A DNA stretch of 8,289 nt from Candidatus Omnitrophota bacterium (GCA_016196515.1 JACPXN010000112.1:1-8289), one strand, 5' to 3'. Positions 1 through 7,174 are shown, numbered from the stretch's first letter. Translations and numbers: made by a program. Notes: generated by a model from the sequence alone, not told the origin.

Positions 1-1134
1 GATGATGAGCGGCTCAATGAGTTTTGTCATGCCGTCCACGGCGATGTCCACCTGGTCATCATAAAATTCCGCCACCTTGGCCAGCATTTTTTCCATTTGC
101 CCGGACTTCTCCCCGATGGCGATCATGTGGGTGACCATGGGGGGGAATACCGGACTTTTGGCCAACGGTTGGGCGATGGGACGGCCTTCGCGCACACTCG
201 CTTTGACCTCGTTGACCACATTCTCGATGACGCGGTTGCCGCATGTTTTCCCGACGATCTCCAGCGTTTCTAAAACCGGCACGCCGCTCTGGGCCAGCGT
301 CGAAAACGTCCGGCAAAAACGGCTGACCGCAACCTTGCAGATGAGGTCCCCGAAGATCGGCAATTTCAAAAGCATCGCGTCAAAGGCCAGACCGCCCTTG
401 TCCGTGGCGCGCCAGCGGCCGAAAGCAAGAACGAGCGCGGCCACGCCGGCGGCGAAAAAAACAAAACCTTGCTGCAGGGCCTTGCTGATATTGATGAGAA
501 CCTTGGTCATCGGAGGCAGGGGCTGACCCAGGGAATCGTAGATATTGGAAAACGTCGGCACCACCTTGATGATCAAAAGCAGGGTGATCGAAAACGCCAT
601 GGTCACGATCACCGCCGGGTAAATAAGCGCTCCTTGCACTTTTTGGCGCAATTTTTCCGATTTTTCCAGATACAACGCCACCCGTTCCAGGACCTCGGTC
701 AAAACGCCCCCCGCTTCGCCGACACGGATCATGTTGATAAAAAGCGAATCGAACACATGCGGATGTTTGGCAAAGGCCACCGACAGGCCGCTGCCCAGCT
801 GGATGTCATCACGGATGGATTTGAGGGTGTCCTTGAACGCCGGGCTGGAGGTCTGGTCACAGAGCGCCTCCAAAGCCTGCAAAATGGGGATGCCGGCGTC
901 GATCATGGTGGCGAATTGCCGCGCGAACACGACGATGTCTTCGGACCTGACCTTCTTTTTTTTCTTCGGCTTGGCAACGGGCGTTAAGGTGGAGGCTTTT
1001 TCCTCATCGATGGAAACAATGATGAGATCGCGCTTGCGCAATTCTTCGATGACCAGCGGTTCAGATTCAGCGGATATCTTACCGGTGACCGCCTTACCGT
1101 TCTGATCGCGCGTGGTATATTTATACGTGGGCAT
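1..1134 (-). CDS. pilC: PilC/GspF-type inner-membrane platform protein (3' end cut by window edge)
   Basis: This is the polytopic inner-membrane protein on which the PilB/GspE ATPase acts to assemble type IV pilus or type II secretion pseudopilus subunits. The start ATG is at 1132-1134 and the frame stays open to position 1, giving 378 residues. Family members are usually near 400, so roughly 25-30 C-terminal residues and the last membrane segment lie outside the window. There is a charged N-terminal region with a lysine run at about 57-61, then two copies of the T2SSF domain (about 66-190 and 268-378). The first opens with the typical FARQFATMIDAGIPILQALE (70-89), the second with RFCRTFSTLAQSGVPVLETL (272-291), and both contain the GE.G motif (139-143 and 341-345). 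Hydrophobic segments lie at about 170-192 and 222-238. No Shine-Dalgarno is visible before the start (upstream reads CGATTTAATCATTT). A 55-bp repeat separates it from the gene upstream. The family call is secure; pilus versus secretion is not resolved by sequence alone. Confidence 0.95.
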   Translation of the reverse strand, partial: MPTYKYTTRDQNGKAVTGKISAESEPLVIEELRKRDLIIVSIDEEKASTLTPVAKPKKKKKVRSEDIVVFARQFATMIDAGIPILQALEALCDQTSSPAFKDTLKSIRDDIQLGSGLSVAFAKHPHVFDSLFINMIRVGEAGGVLTEVLERVALYLEKSEKLRQKVQGALIYPAVIVTMAFSITLLLIIKVVPTFSNIYDSLGQPLPPMTKVLINISKALQQGFVFFAAGVAALVLAFGRWRATDKGGLAFDAMLLKLPIFGDLICKVAVSRFCRTFSTLAQSGVPVLETLEIVGKTCGNRVIENVVNEVKASVREGRPIAQPLAKSPVFPPMVTHMIAIGEKSGQMEKMLAKVAEFYDDQVDIAVDGMTKLIEPLII

Positions 1135-1147
1135 AAATGATTAAATC

Positions 1148-1202
1148 GTAGGGGCGCAATTTATTGCGCCCATATAACGGGTTCGATAAATCGAACCCCT
1201 AC
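1148..1202. repeat. 55-bp two-hairpin repeat with GTAGGGG/CCCCTAC ends
   Basis: The element begins GTAGGGG (1148-1154) and ends with its exact complement CCCCTAC (1196-1202). Inside are two perfect 8-bp hairpins. GGGCGCAA pairs with TTGCGCCC (1152-1159 and 1164-1171, loop TTTA), and GGGTTCGA pairs with TCGAACCC (1179-1186 and 1191-1198, loop TAAA). This is the build of a dispersed short palindromic element or miniature non-autonomous element. Its right end contains the stop codon of the upstream MshEN-type gene. I can see only one copy in this window, so its dispersed nature is inferred from architecture. Confidence 0.75.
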
Positions 1203-1630
1203 ATCGAACCGTAAAATCTTGCAATGGCTTCATCGATCTCGGACTTGGTGGCGATGAAGGTGGCCACACGGCATTTGGTCAGGGTTTCCAGTTCGGCTTG
1301 CCTGGCGTCGCTCAAAGGATTGGACATCACAACACTTAAAATACCGCCGATGCGGTCTAAAGGGACCACCCTCTCGCGCAAAGCGATCTCCCTGGGGATC
1401 ACGGTCAGGACCTGCGGGTCAATGTTGTATTTGTTGACCGCGATGTAGGGCAGCCCGCATTGGACCACCAGGGCCACCACGATGTCCCGTTCATCCAGAT
1501 ACCCCAATTTGACAAGGATCTCGCCGATAAAACCGTTCTCTTTTTTCTGGACCTCAAGCGCGTGGTCCAGCTGGGCCTGGGTGATGCGCTTGCGTTTCAT
1601 CAAAATTTCGCCGATCAATACCCGTTCCAT
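1199..1630 (-). CDS. standalone MshEN-type (GspE/PilB N-terminal domain) protein, 143 aa
   Basis: A single-domain protein equivalent to the N-terminal domain of MshE/PilB ATPases, without any ATPase domain. In MshE this fold binds cyclic di-GMP through two tandem motifs rich in L, G, A and Q. Here the first motif reads IGEILMKRKRITQAQLDHAL (6-25) followed by Q28, and the second IGEILVKLGYLDERDI (35-50). The later half holds the usual PLDRIGG..SVVMSNPLSDA segment (about 89-107) and ends at FYGSM, the natural end of the domain. I chose ATG 1630 over an in-frame ATG at 1687: it lies 4 nt after the stop of the upstream pilB and is preceded by AGGAGTGAG, a strong ribosome-binding site inside the pilB end, implying translational coupling. 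The TAG stop lies in the end of the GTAGGGG repeat, so the last residues may have been reshaped by that insertion. Probable role: cyclic di-GMP-responsive partner of the assembly ATPase (inference). Confidence 0.87.
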   Translation of the reverse strand: MERVLIGEILMKRKRITQAQLDHALEVQKKENGFIGEILVKLGYLDERDIVVALVVQCGLPYIAVNKYNIDPQVLTVIPREIALRERVVPLDRIGGILSVVMSNPLSDARQAELETLTKCRVATFIATKSEIDEAIARFYGSM

Positions 1631-1634
1631 GATC

Positions 1635-3332
1635 TCACTCCTGGGTCGCGACACGGTAAACCTCCGCCAATGTTGTCTGTCCTTCATTCATTTTATCAAC
1701 CGCATCGTCAAAAAGCAACTGCATCCCCTGATTTTCCCGGGCGTAACGGGCGATATCGTCCGAGGACTTGCCGCGGATGAGCATGTCCCGCACGGCATCA
1801 TCCACCTGCAGGATCTCGGTCATCCCCAAACGGCCCAGATATCCGGTATGGCGGCATTGGTCGCATCCCTTGCCCTCATAAAAAACCGTGCCCGGCTTGA
1901 CCTTGCCCTGGATGGTGGCCAGGGCCTTGGCCGGGAGTTTCACAGGTTCTTTGCAATGCGGGCATATGCGCCGGCACAGACGCTGGGCGCACACGACGAC
2001 CAGGCTGGAAGCCACCAAAAACGGCTCTAAGCCCATATCCACCAGACGGGTCACCGCTTGACAAGCGTCATTGGTATGCAGCGTCGAGAACACCAATTGC
2101 CCGGTCAGGGAGGCCTTGATGGCGATGTCCGCGGTCTCGGTGTCGCGGATCTCGCCGACCATGACAATGTCCGGGGACTGGCGCAGGATGGCCTTAAGCC
2201 CCGTGGCAAAATCAAGCCCGATGTCATGTTTGACCTCGATCTGTGTCAGGCCTTCAATGAGGTATTCCACGGGGTCCTCGATGGTGATGATATTGCGGTC
2301 CGCCGTATTGAGTTTATTGATCATCGAATACAGGGTCGTGCTTTTGCCACTTCCCGTCGGACCTGTGATGAGGATCATCCCGAACGGTTTATAGATGGCC
2401 TCCTCCATGATCTTGATGGAGCGCCCGGAAAACCCCAGTTTCTCCAGGCCTATGGACAAACTGGCCTTGTCCAAGACGCGCATGACCACTTTCTGACCGA
2501 ACGTCGTCGGGAGCAAAGAAACCCGGAAATCCACTTCCTGGGAGGACACGCGCATCTTGAAGCGGCCGTCCTGGGGCGTCTGGGTGGTGGTGATGTCCAT
2601 GCGCGACATGATCTTGATGCGCACGGTCACCGCGGTCTGGCTGTCTTTAGGGATGACCAGCGTGTCCTGCAGAGTACCGTCGATGCGATAACGCACGCGC
2701 ATCCCCTCGGGTGTCGGCTCCAGGTGGATGTCGGAGGCGCGCTGGCGAATGGCCTCCTTAATGACCAGATTGACCATGCGGATGATGGGCGGCTCTTGAC
2801 CGGTGTCCGTGTCCGTCTCGGATGAACTTCCTGCATCGGAGACGACCTCAAAATTGGCGGCCTCAATGTTGTGGGTGACATCGGCGATGCTTTGCGCGGC
2901 CGTATCGTAAAAGTTATCCAGGGCCTGCTGGACCTGCGACACCGTCGCGACCATGACATCCACTCTCTTGCCTGTAATGTTGCTTAAGTCATCCATGGCG
3001 AACACGTTGAGCGGATCGGCCATGGCCACGGTCAGCGTGTCGCCGACACAGGAGATCGGCACCACCTGATGCCGGCGGGCGATCTTTGCGGGGACCATAC
3101 TTTTAAGCCGCTCGTCAAAATGGTACTTGCTCAAGTCAACGGACGGGACCTTCAATTCGCGCACCAGAAGTGCGATCAGGTCATGCTCGGAAATGACACC
3201 CTGTTTCAAGATCGACCGGACAAGCCCCGTGCCGGCCTTGCGCTGGGCATAGACAAGGGCGTCTAAGTCTACCGGGTTGATCCCCGGGATCTTGCGCAAT
3301 GCTTTCAATATTTTGTCTCTTGTGAATTCCAT
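1635..3332 (-). CDS. pilB: PilB/GspE-type assembly ATPase (second copy, adjacent to pilC)
   Basis: A cytoplasmic hexameric ATPase that powers pilus assembly or type II secretion by acting on PilC. It has 565 residues, the usual full length. Order of parts: MshEN-type domain (about 1-143); a Ser/Thr/Asp-rich linker (about 145-180); the N2 domain with RASDIHLEP (198-206) and RVRYRIDG (212-219); and the ATPase core. The core has Walker A GPTGSGKST (324-332), Asp box ITIEDPVEY (349-357), Walker B MVGEIRD (391-397) and His box STLHT (416-420). A zinc-binding tetracysteine follows (C457, C460, C490, C493). All catalytic motifs are intact, so it should be active. The fused MshEN domain is degenerate at the expected G and Q positions. 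ATG 3332 has AAGG about 8 nt upstream, squeezed between the start and a palindromic repeat. The downstream MshEN gene starts 4 nt after the stop. PilB versus GspE naming cannot be settled from the window. Confidence 0.95.
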   Translation of the reverse strand: MEFTRDKILKALRKIPGINPVDLDALVYAQRKAGTGLVRSILKQGVISEHDLIALLVRELKVPSVDLSKYHFDERLKSMVPAKIARRHQVVPISCVGDTLTVAMADPLNVFAMDDLSNITGKRVDVMVATVSQVQQALDNFYDTAAQSIADVTHNIEAANFEVVSDAGSSSETDTDTGQEPPIIRMVNLVIKEAIRQRASDIHLEPTPEGMRVRYRIDGTLQDTLVIPKDSQTAVTVRIKIMSRMDITTTQTPQDGRFKMRVSSQEVDFRVSLLPTTFGQKVVMRVLDKASLSIGLEKLGFSGRSIKIMEEAIYKPFGMILITGPTGSGKSTTLYSMINKLNTADRNIITIEDPVEYLIEGLTQIEVKHDIGLDFATGLKAILRQSPDIVMVGEIRDTETADIAIKASLTGQLVFSTLHTNDACQAVTRLVDMGLEPFLVASSLVVVCAQRLCRRICPHCKEPVKLPAKALATIQGKVKPGTVFYEGKGCDQCRHTGYLGRLGMTEILQVDDAVRDMLIRGKSSDDIARYARENQGMQLLFDDAVDKMNEGQTTLAEVYRVATQE

Positions 3333-3344
3333 GAATTAAACCTT

Positions 3345-3404
3345 GTCATTCCCGAATGCTTCTATCGGGAATCCAGCGCACTGGATCCCCGACTAAAACA
3401 TGCG
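3345..3404. repeat. palindromic repeat (copy 1) upstream of the second pilB
   Basis: The block contains two hairpins and the core of a third. ATTCCCGA (3348-3355) pairs perfectly with TCGGGAAT (3365-3372) around a 9-nt loop. ATCCAG (3371-3376) pairs with CTGGAT (3381-3386) around CGCA. Then comes CCCCGACTAAAACAT (3387-3401), whose closing arm has decayed to GCGG. The same 15-mer, preceded by ATCCAGTGCACTG, recurs in the same orientation at 5407-5438, where the closing arm is intact. The two copies bracket the AAA/TOPRIM gene. The block ends just before the AAGG of the pilB ribosome-binding site, so folding of the mRNA could affect translation of pilB (inference). Confidence 0.75.
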
Positions 3405-3436
3405 GTTTGTTTTATATTCCGCAATAAGCGCAGACG

Positions 3437-3464
3437 AAAAATTTGTGTCAGCACTGCCGACACA
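3437..3464 (-). terminator. candidate intrinsic terminator for the AAA/TOPRIM gene
   Basis: Read on the minus strand, TGTGTC (3464-3459) pairs with GACACA (3449-3444). Inside this, a G-U wobble and GC/GC pairs extend the stem to nine base pairs around a three-base loop. It is followed by AA and then five T (complement of 3441-3437). It lies about 160 nt past the stop of the AAA/TOPRIM gene and before the second pilB. Stem and U-tract suit rho-independent termination, but the stem is only moderately GC-rich and the T run is short. Confidence 0.5.
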
Positions 3465-3466
3465 CA

Positions 3467-3494
3467 TTAATTACGGCGAATTCGCCGTAATTAA
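3467..3494. repeat. 28-bp perfect palindrome
   Basis: The left half TTAATTACGGCGAA is followed directly by its exact reverse complement TTCGCCGTAATTAA, with no spacer. It sits three bases from the terminator-like hairpin, in noncoding sequence behind the AAA/TOPRIM gene. A spacer-free palindrome of this length suits a dimeric protein-binding site, a cruciform or a relic recombination site. Nothing in the window shows which. Confidence 0.7.
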
Positions 3495-3502
3495 AATCCA
3501 GA

Positions 3503-3563
3503 CTATAGATGCCCTCCCAAAATTCGGCAATCGTTACCTAATCGTTACCCTGTGAATCTATAG
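3503..3563. repeat. tandem 11-mer pair inside an inverted repeat
   Basis: AATCGTTACC occurs at 3529-3538 and again at 3540-3549, an 11-bp period close to one helical turn. The pair lies between CTATAGAT (3503-3510) and its exact complement ATCTATAG (3556-3563). Together these make a 61-bp compact structure at the 3' side of the AAA/TOPRIM gene. It could be an operator, a recombinase site or a relic of the element that brought the gene in. The repeats are plain in the sequence; the function is not known. Confidence 0.6.
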
Positions 3564-3625
3564 CTAACAGGTCTGCCTTCTCCTTAGTATTCCTCTATGG
3601 GATCATTAAGGTATCAATGCCTGGA

Positions 3626-5344
3626 CTAATTCTTCATCTTTGTTGTTTTAACAATAGCATCTAATTTCTCTTTAATTTCACCATCGATTTTATCCCTGGC
3701 AATATACCTCGCCAGAACATGAAAATTTTTCTTAAGCATGACATTGGATAATTTCAATTTCTTAAAATATTTCTCAAAAACATGCGGCAGGAAATCTTCG
3801 CTGACTTTTGTATCCTTGTCCCATGGCGACCCCTTTTTCAATGTCTCCATGGCTTTCTCAACTTCTCCAATGGACTCATTCATGGCATTAACTCTCGTTT
3901 CAGTTTCTGCCGGACTAAACAATGGACCCGCTGTCGCTTGATGCTCTACTTCTCTCGCATAAGCAATTAAAACGTCCCGATCACATAGATAGTTCTCTAT
4001 CTCCCTTTTAGTCCATTGCGCAATCTCAAGATCATTTTCATTATTAACTTTCTTTTGTAAATTATCAAAAATCGCCACTGCTCTTAAATTAGTAACCGCT
4101 TCTTTAAGGCCATAAAAATGCTTTTTTGTTTCATCTAACTGATTCCCAACATAGTGAACAAAGGGGGATTCAAGTATTTTCCCAGCTTCGGCATGGTCTA
4201 AGACATTCGCAAATGATTGTAAAATAGCCAAATCAGTGGGGCCTTCCAAATACAAAACCCATTGCCTTTGCTTAGCCAGATAATAATGTTCAAAACCAAT
4301 GTCCTTTAATGATTTAAGAAGCTGTGTCCCCCTGTCATTAATGCGATGAGGCTTGCCTATAAACGCAATCACAACGTCTTTTTCAGCCGCTTCGTTAAGC
4401 AAAATCTCAGAATGGCTTGCCGCAACAATTTGACTGTTGTTTTTCCTCGCGACTTCGGTCAAAAGCGTATAAATTTGTCTTTGCCGTAAGATTTCAAGAT
4501 GCGCATCCGGCTCATCAAGTAAAAGTATGGAATTTGGATTAGCATACATATATGCCAGCAATAAAAGGGTTTGTTGCAATCCTCGCCCCGCTGAAGATAG
4601 ATCAAATTTGCTTGCCCCATCCCGAAAACTCATCACAATCTCCCCTCTTTCAGGGACATATTGAGGATCTTCCAATGTCACCCCAAAAAGCAACTTCATT
4701 CTATCCACCAATTCTTTCCAATTCTCCTTATTATTTTCACAAATAATGTGGCAGAGGTTTCGTAAAACCTCCGCAGTACGGCCTTCCCCAATACGCACAT
4801 TAATGGCCCCGCGGTCAAGACGACTTTCATTAGATGCAAGTCCAGACATGGGTGGTAAGAAAGCTATGGAAATATTTTCAGCCTCTTCCGGGATTTTCAT
4901 TCTAGATTGATCGCTGTCAGTCCTTAGAGGACGACAAAGAAATGATTCTTCATTATCGTAATCAAACTCCAAACCACACTTCCAAGCCTTCCCATTGGTT
5001 ATTCCTTCCACAACGACGTCAATGTTAATATTCTTTGTCGTCTGTTTCCCATTCTCCTTTTTAACGTCGCGAACATGCAACTCATGCCATAATAATTTCG
5101 CATATGGCACTGGTACGCTGATTAAATCCTTTCTGTTTATTGGTACGCCGGGGCGCTTCTCTGGAGTTTTTACCCCTTTTCTTTTTTCTAACCACCGCTT
5201 TAACCCTATGTCCCAAAGGGCTAATACTTGCAAGGCCGATGTCTTACCGGAATTGTTAGGGCCAATAAACACAACCGGATTCCCCAATTCAATTTCAGCA
5301 TGACTGAATAATTTGAAATTCTTAATCGTGAGTTTTGTTATCAT
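3626..5344 (-). CDS. AAA/ABC-type ATPase with C-terminal TOPRIM-like domain (OLD-like)
   Basis: A 572-residue SMC/ABC-like ATPase of the AAA_15/AAA_21 or OLD-like group. The ATPase half has a short beta start (KLTIKNFKLF, 4-13), Walker A GPNNSGKTS (28-36), an ABC signature-like LSSAGRGLQQ (249-258), Walker B SILLLDEPD (272-280) and an H-loop ASHS (309-312). The C-terminal half has a TOPRIM-like start YLEGPTD (365-371), then AVAIFDN (422-428) and W..REIENYL (444-453). In OLD nucleases this domain cleaves DNA using a Glu and a DxD. Here the second motif is DNL, so catalysis is uncertain. ATG 5344 is preceded by AAGGGAG at good spacing, the strongest ribosome-binding site in the window. The gene is visibly AT-richer than its neighbours (27% and 48% GC in two counted lines), has its own candidate terminator, and is flanked by direct repeats, all of which suggest horizontal acquisition. 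No helicase or other partner gene adjoins it. A defence role is plausible but unproven. Confidence 0.87.
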   Translation of the reverse strand: MITKLTIKNFKLFSHAEIELGNPVVFIGPNNSGKTSALQVLALWDIGLKRWLEKRKGVKTPEKRPGVPINRKDLISVPVPYAKLLWHELHVRDVKKENGKQTTKNINIDVVVEGITNGKAWKCGLEFDYDNEESFLCRPLRTDSDQSRMKIPEEAENISIAFLPPMSGLASNESRLDRGAINVRIGEGRTAEVLRNLCHIICENNKENWKELVDRMKLLFGVTLEDPQYVPERGEIVMSFRDGASKFDLSSAGRGLQQTLLLLAYMYANPNSILLLDEPDAHLEILRQRQIYTLLTEVARKNNSQIVAASHSEILLNEAAEKDVVIAFIGKPHRINDRGTQLLKSLKDIGFEHYYLAKQRQWVLYLEGPTDLAILQSFANVLDHAEAGKILESPFVHYVGNQLDETKKHFYGLKEAVTNLRAVAIFDNLQKKVNNENDLEIAQWTKREIENYLCDRDVLIAYAREVEHQATAGPLFSPAETETRVNAMNESIGEVEKAMETLKKGSPWDKDTKVSEDFLPHVFEKYFKKLKLSNVMLKKNFHVLARYIARDKIDGEIKEKLDAIVKTTKMKN

Positions 5345-5406
5345 TTTTTATTTCTCCCTTTAAAAACTATGACCTAAGCTCTAATTCGATAATCTGACCT
5401 TCCCTC

Positions 5407-5455
5407 ATCCAGTGCACTGTCACCCCCGACTAAAACATTCGGGGGTGACAGTGCA
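5407..5455. repeat. palindromic repeat (copy 2) with 17-bp perfect hairpin
   Basis: A 17-nt arm (5413-5429, TGCACTGTCACCCCCGA) pairs perfectly with 5439-5455 around the 9-nt loop CTAAAACAT. With ATCCAGTGCACTG (5407-5419) it shares 12 of 13 bases plus the 15-mer CCCCGACTAAAACAT with the copy at 3371-3401. The hairpin begins directly after the TAA stop of the first pilB. On the minus strand it is not followed by a T run (CTGGATGAGG follows), so it is not a standard terminator, though so stable a stem could protect or attenuate the transcript. Confidence 0.8.
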
Positions 5456-7174
5456 TTAATCCGGCGCGGTCAAGCGCACCACTTCTTCCAAAGTCGTCAA
5501 CCCCTGCGCCGCCTTGATCACAGCGTCTTCGCGCATGGTCCTCATCCCCTGGGTGCGGCCGCAGGCCTTGATGTCCGCTTCCGACGAGCGGACCAAGACC
5601 AATTCCTTGATCTGGGGCGTCAGGGTCAAAACCTCGGTGATCCCCACCCGGCCCTGATAACCGGTGTTGAAACATTTGGGGCACCCTTTGGGTTTGTAAA
5701 AAACCATGTCGTGACCGGGTACCAGGTCCTTGACCTTGAACGGACGGGAGGCTTCATGAGAAAGGGTGTATGCCTCCCGGCATTGGAGGCATACGCGCCT
5801 GACCAGCCGCTGGGACACGATAGCCACCACCGAGGAACAGATCAAAAACGGCTCCACCCCCATGTTGATCATACGGGTGATGGACCCGGCGGCGGTCGTT
5901 GTATGCAAAGAACTGACGACCAGATGACCCGTGAGGGCGGCTTTCACGGCGATGTCAAGGGTCTGCGAATCGCGGATCTCGCCGATCAAAATGACGTCGG
6001 GATCCTGCCGTAAAATGGAACGCAGCGTCACCGGGAACGTCAACCCGACTTCCGCGCGGATATTGACCTGATTAAAGCCCTTGATCTGGAATTCCACCGG
6101 GTCCTCGACGGTGATGATGTTCTTTCCCGGAGAATCGACGAACTTCAGGATCCCGTAGAGGGTCGTGGTCTTGCCGCTTCCCGTGGGGCCGCAGGCCAGG
6201 ATAAGCCCGTGGGGACGCTGGCAGATTTCCTTGAGACGCGCCAGCGAGGAAGGTTCGAACCCCATCTTGTCCAGTTCCAGGATATCCAGGCTCCTGTCCA
6301 AAATGCGCAGGACGATCTTTTCCCCCAAAGCCGTCGGCAAAACGCTGACGCGAAAGTCCACTTCCTGGCCATGACCGGTGACAATACGAAAACGCCCGTC
6401 CTGGGGCAGGCGGTGTTCGGCGATGTCCAGACTGGCGATGACCTTGACGCGCGAAACCACGGGAAAATGCATCATCTTGGACATGCGGTCTATTTCGCGG
6501 ATCATGCCGTCGATGCGGTAACGGATACGCAGGGTCGACTCCATGGGTTCAATGAACACGTCGCTGGCCTTGGCCGCCACCGCCTGCTGGATGATCGTAT
6601 TGGTCAACGTGATGATGGGCGCTTCCCGCGTGATGTTCTCGATCTCTTTCTTGTTCATCGCAACCGGCATGTCCTTGACCAGCTCAAGGTCTTGCTCTTC
6701 CTTGATGTCCTTGAAGATCGCGGCGAGTGTCGTGGACGTGTCGGTATCGTAGAGCTGTTCGATGGCGGCCCTGATCTCCTTGGGCCGGGCGATCACGGGA
6801 TGGACAGAAAGGCCGGTTAAGGCCCTGACGTTATCGATGGCAAAAATGTCCAAAGGGTCCGGCATCACCACGGTCAACTGGTCGCCGATCCTGGCGATGG
6901 GCACGATATGGTAGGCCTGGGCGATCTCCCTGGGGATGGTCTTGACCACGGCGGGATCGATCTTCATCGACGACAAACTGATGATGGGGACCTCCAGGCT
7001 TTCGCTTAAGGCCACGCTCAACTGGTCTTCGGTGATGACATTGAGTTTGATGAGGGTCTTGCTCAACTCCCCGCCGGATTTCTTGTGCTCGGCCAAGGTC
7101 TTGTTCAGGACCTCGGGGGTGACGAGCTTGTCGCGCAGCAGGATCTCTTTAAGGCGTTCTTGGAGGAATTGCAT
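5456..7174 (-). CDS. pilB: PilB/GspE-type assembly ATPase (first copy)
   Basis: A second full-length traffic ATPase, 572 residues from ATG 7174. An MshEN-type domain occupies about 1-143 and a charged linker follows to about 185. N2 has ASDVFIEP (203-210; most relatives have His where this has Phe207) and RIRYRIDG (216-223). The core has Walker A GPTGSGKTT (329-337), Asp box ITVEDPVEF (354-362), Walker B LIGEIRD (396-402), His box SSLHT (421-425) and zinc cysteines C462, C465, C498 and C501. Motifs are intact. I chose ATG 7174 because its MQFLQERLKEILL start aligns with the domain opening in relatives. The longer option begins with TTG at 7231 and adds a Ser/Arg-rich tail unlike the family. 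The start lies inside the end of the upstream MshEN gene (26-bp overlap, different frame), with no clear Shine-Dalgarno, so translation is probably coupled. Having two ATPases suggests separate roles or regulation. Confidence 0.94.
   Translation of the reverse strand: MQFLQERLKEILLRDKLVTPEVLNKTLAEHKKSGGELSKTLIKLNVITEDQLSVALSESLEVPIISLSSMKIDPAVVKTIPREIAQAYHIVPIARIGDQLTVVMPDPLDIFAIDNVRALTGLSVHPVIARPKEIRAAIEQLYDTDTSTTLAAIFKDIKEEQDLELVKDMPVAMNKKEIENITREAPIITLTNTIIQQAVAAKASDVFIEPMESTLRIRYRIDGMIREIDRMSKMMHFPVVSRVKVIASLDIAEHRLPQDGRFRIVTGHGQEVDFRVSVLPTALGEKIVLRILDRSLDILELDKMGFEPSSLARLKEICQRPHGLILACGPTGSGKTTTLYGILKFVDSPGKNIITVEDPVEFQIKGFNQVNIRAEVGLTFPVTLRSILRQDPDVILIGEIRDSQTLDIAVKAALTGHLVVSSLHTTTAAGSITRMINMGVEPFLICSSVVAIVSQRLVRRVCLQCREAYTLSHEASRPFKVKDLVPGHDMVFYKPKGCPKCFNTGYQGRVGITEVLTLTPQIKELVLVRSSEADIKACGRTQGMRTMREDAVIKAAQGLTTLEEVVRLTAPD

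Noticed and set aside
469..987. A 172-codon open frame on the plus strand
   Set aside because: It is a shadow of pilC on the opposite strand. The PilC frame shows clear family motifs throughout.
1631..1687. Longer start of the 143-residue MshEN protein at ATG 1687
   Set aside because: It would lie deep inside pilB with no ribosome-binding site. ATG 1630 has AGGAG and directly follows the pilB stop.
2058..2825. A 255-codon open frame on the plus strand
   Set aside because: It is antisense to pilB, rich in His, Asp and Gly as expected for a shadow of a GC-rich gene, and has no recognisable domain.
3411..3416. TATAAA on the minus strand as a -10 box for the second pilB
   Set aside because: No convincing -35 hexamer lies at 16-18 bp upstream. 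It could be chance in an AT-rich stretch.
3345..3563. CRISPR array or tRNA in the structured intergenic region
   Set aside because: The repeats are few, unlike each other and lack regular spacers. No cloverleaf or anticodon arm is formed.
3626..5344. Gabija or PARIS defence system
   Set aside because: The required partner genes (GajB helicase, or the separate AriB TOPRIM protein) are not next to this gene, so only the general OLD-like family is supported.
5413..5455. The 17-bp hairpin as a rho-independent terminator of the first pilB
   Set aside because: No T run follows it on the minus strand, and the sequence belongs to a repeat family.
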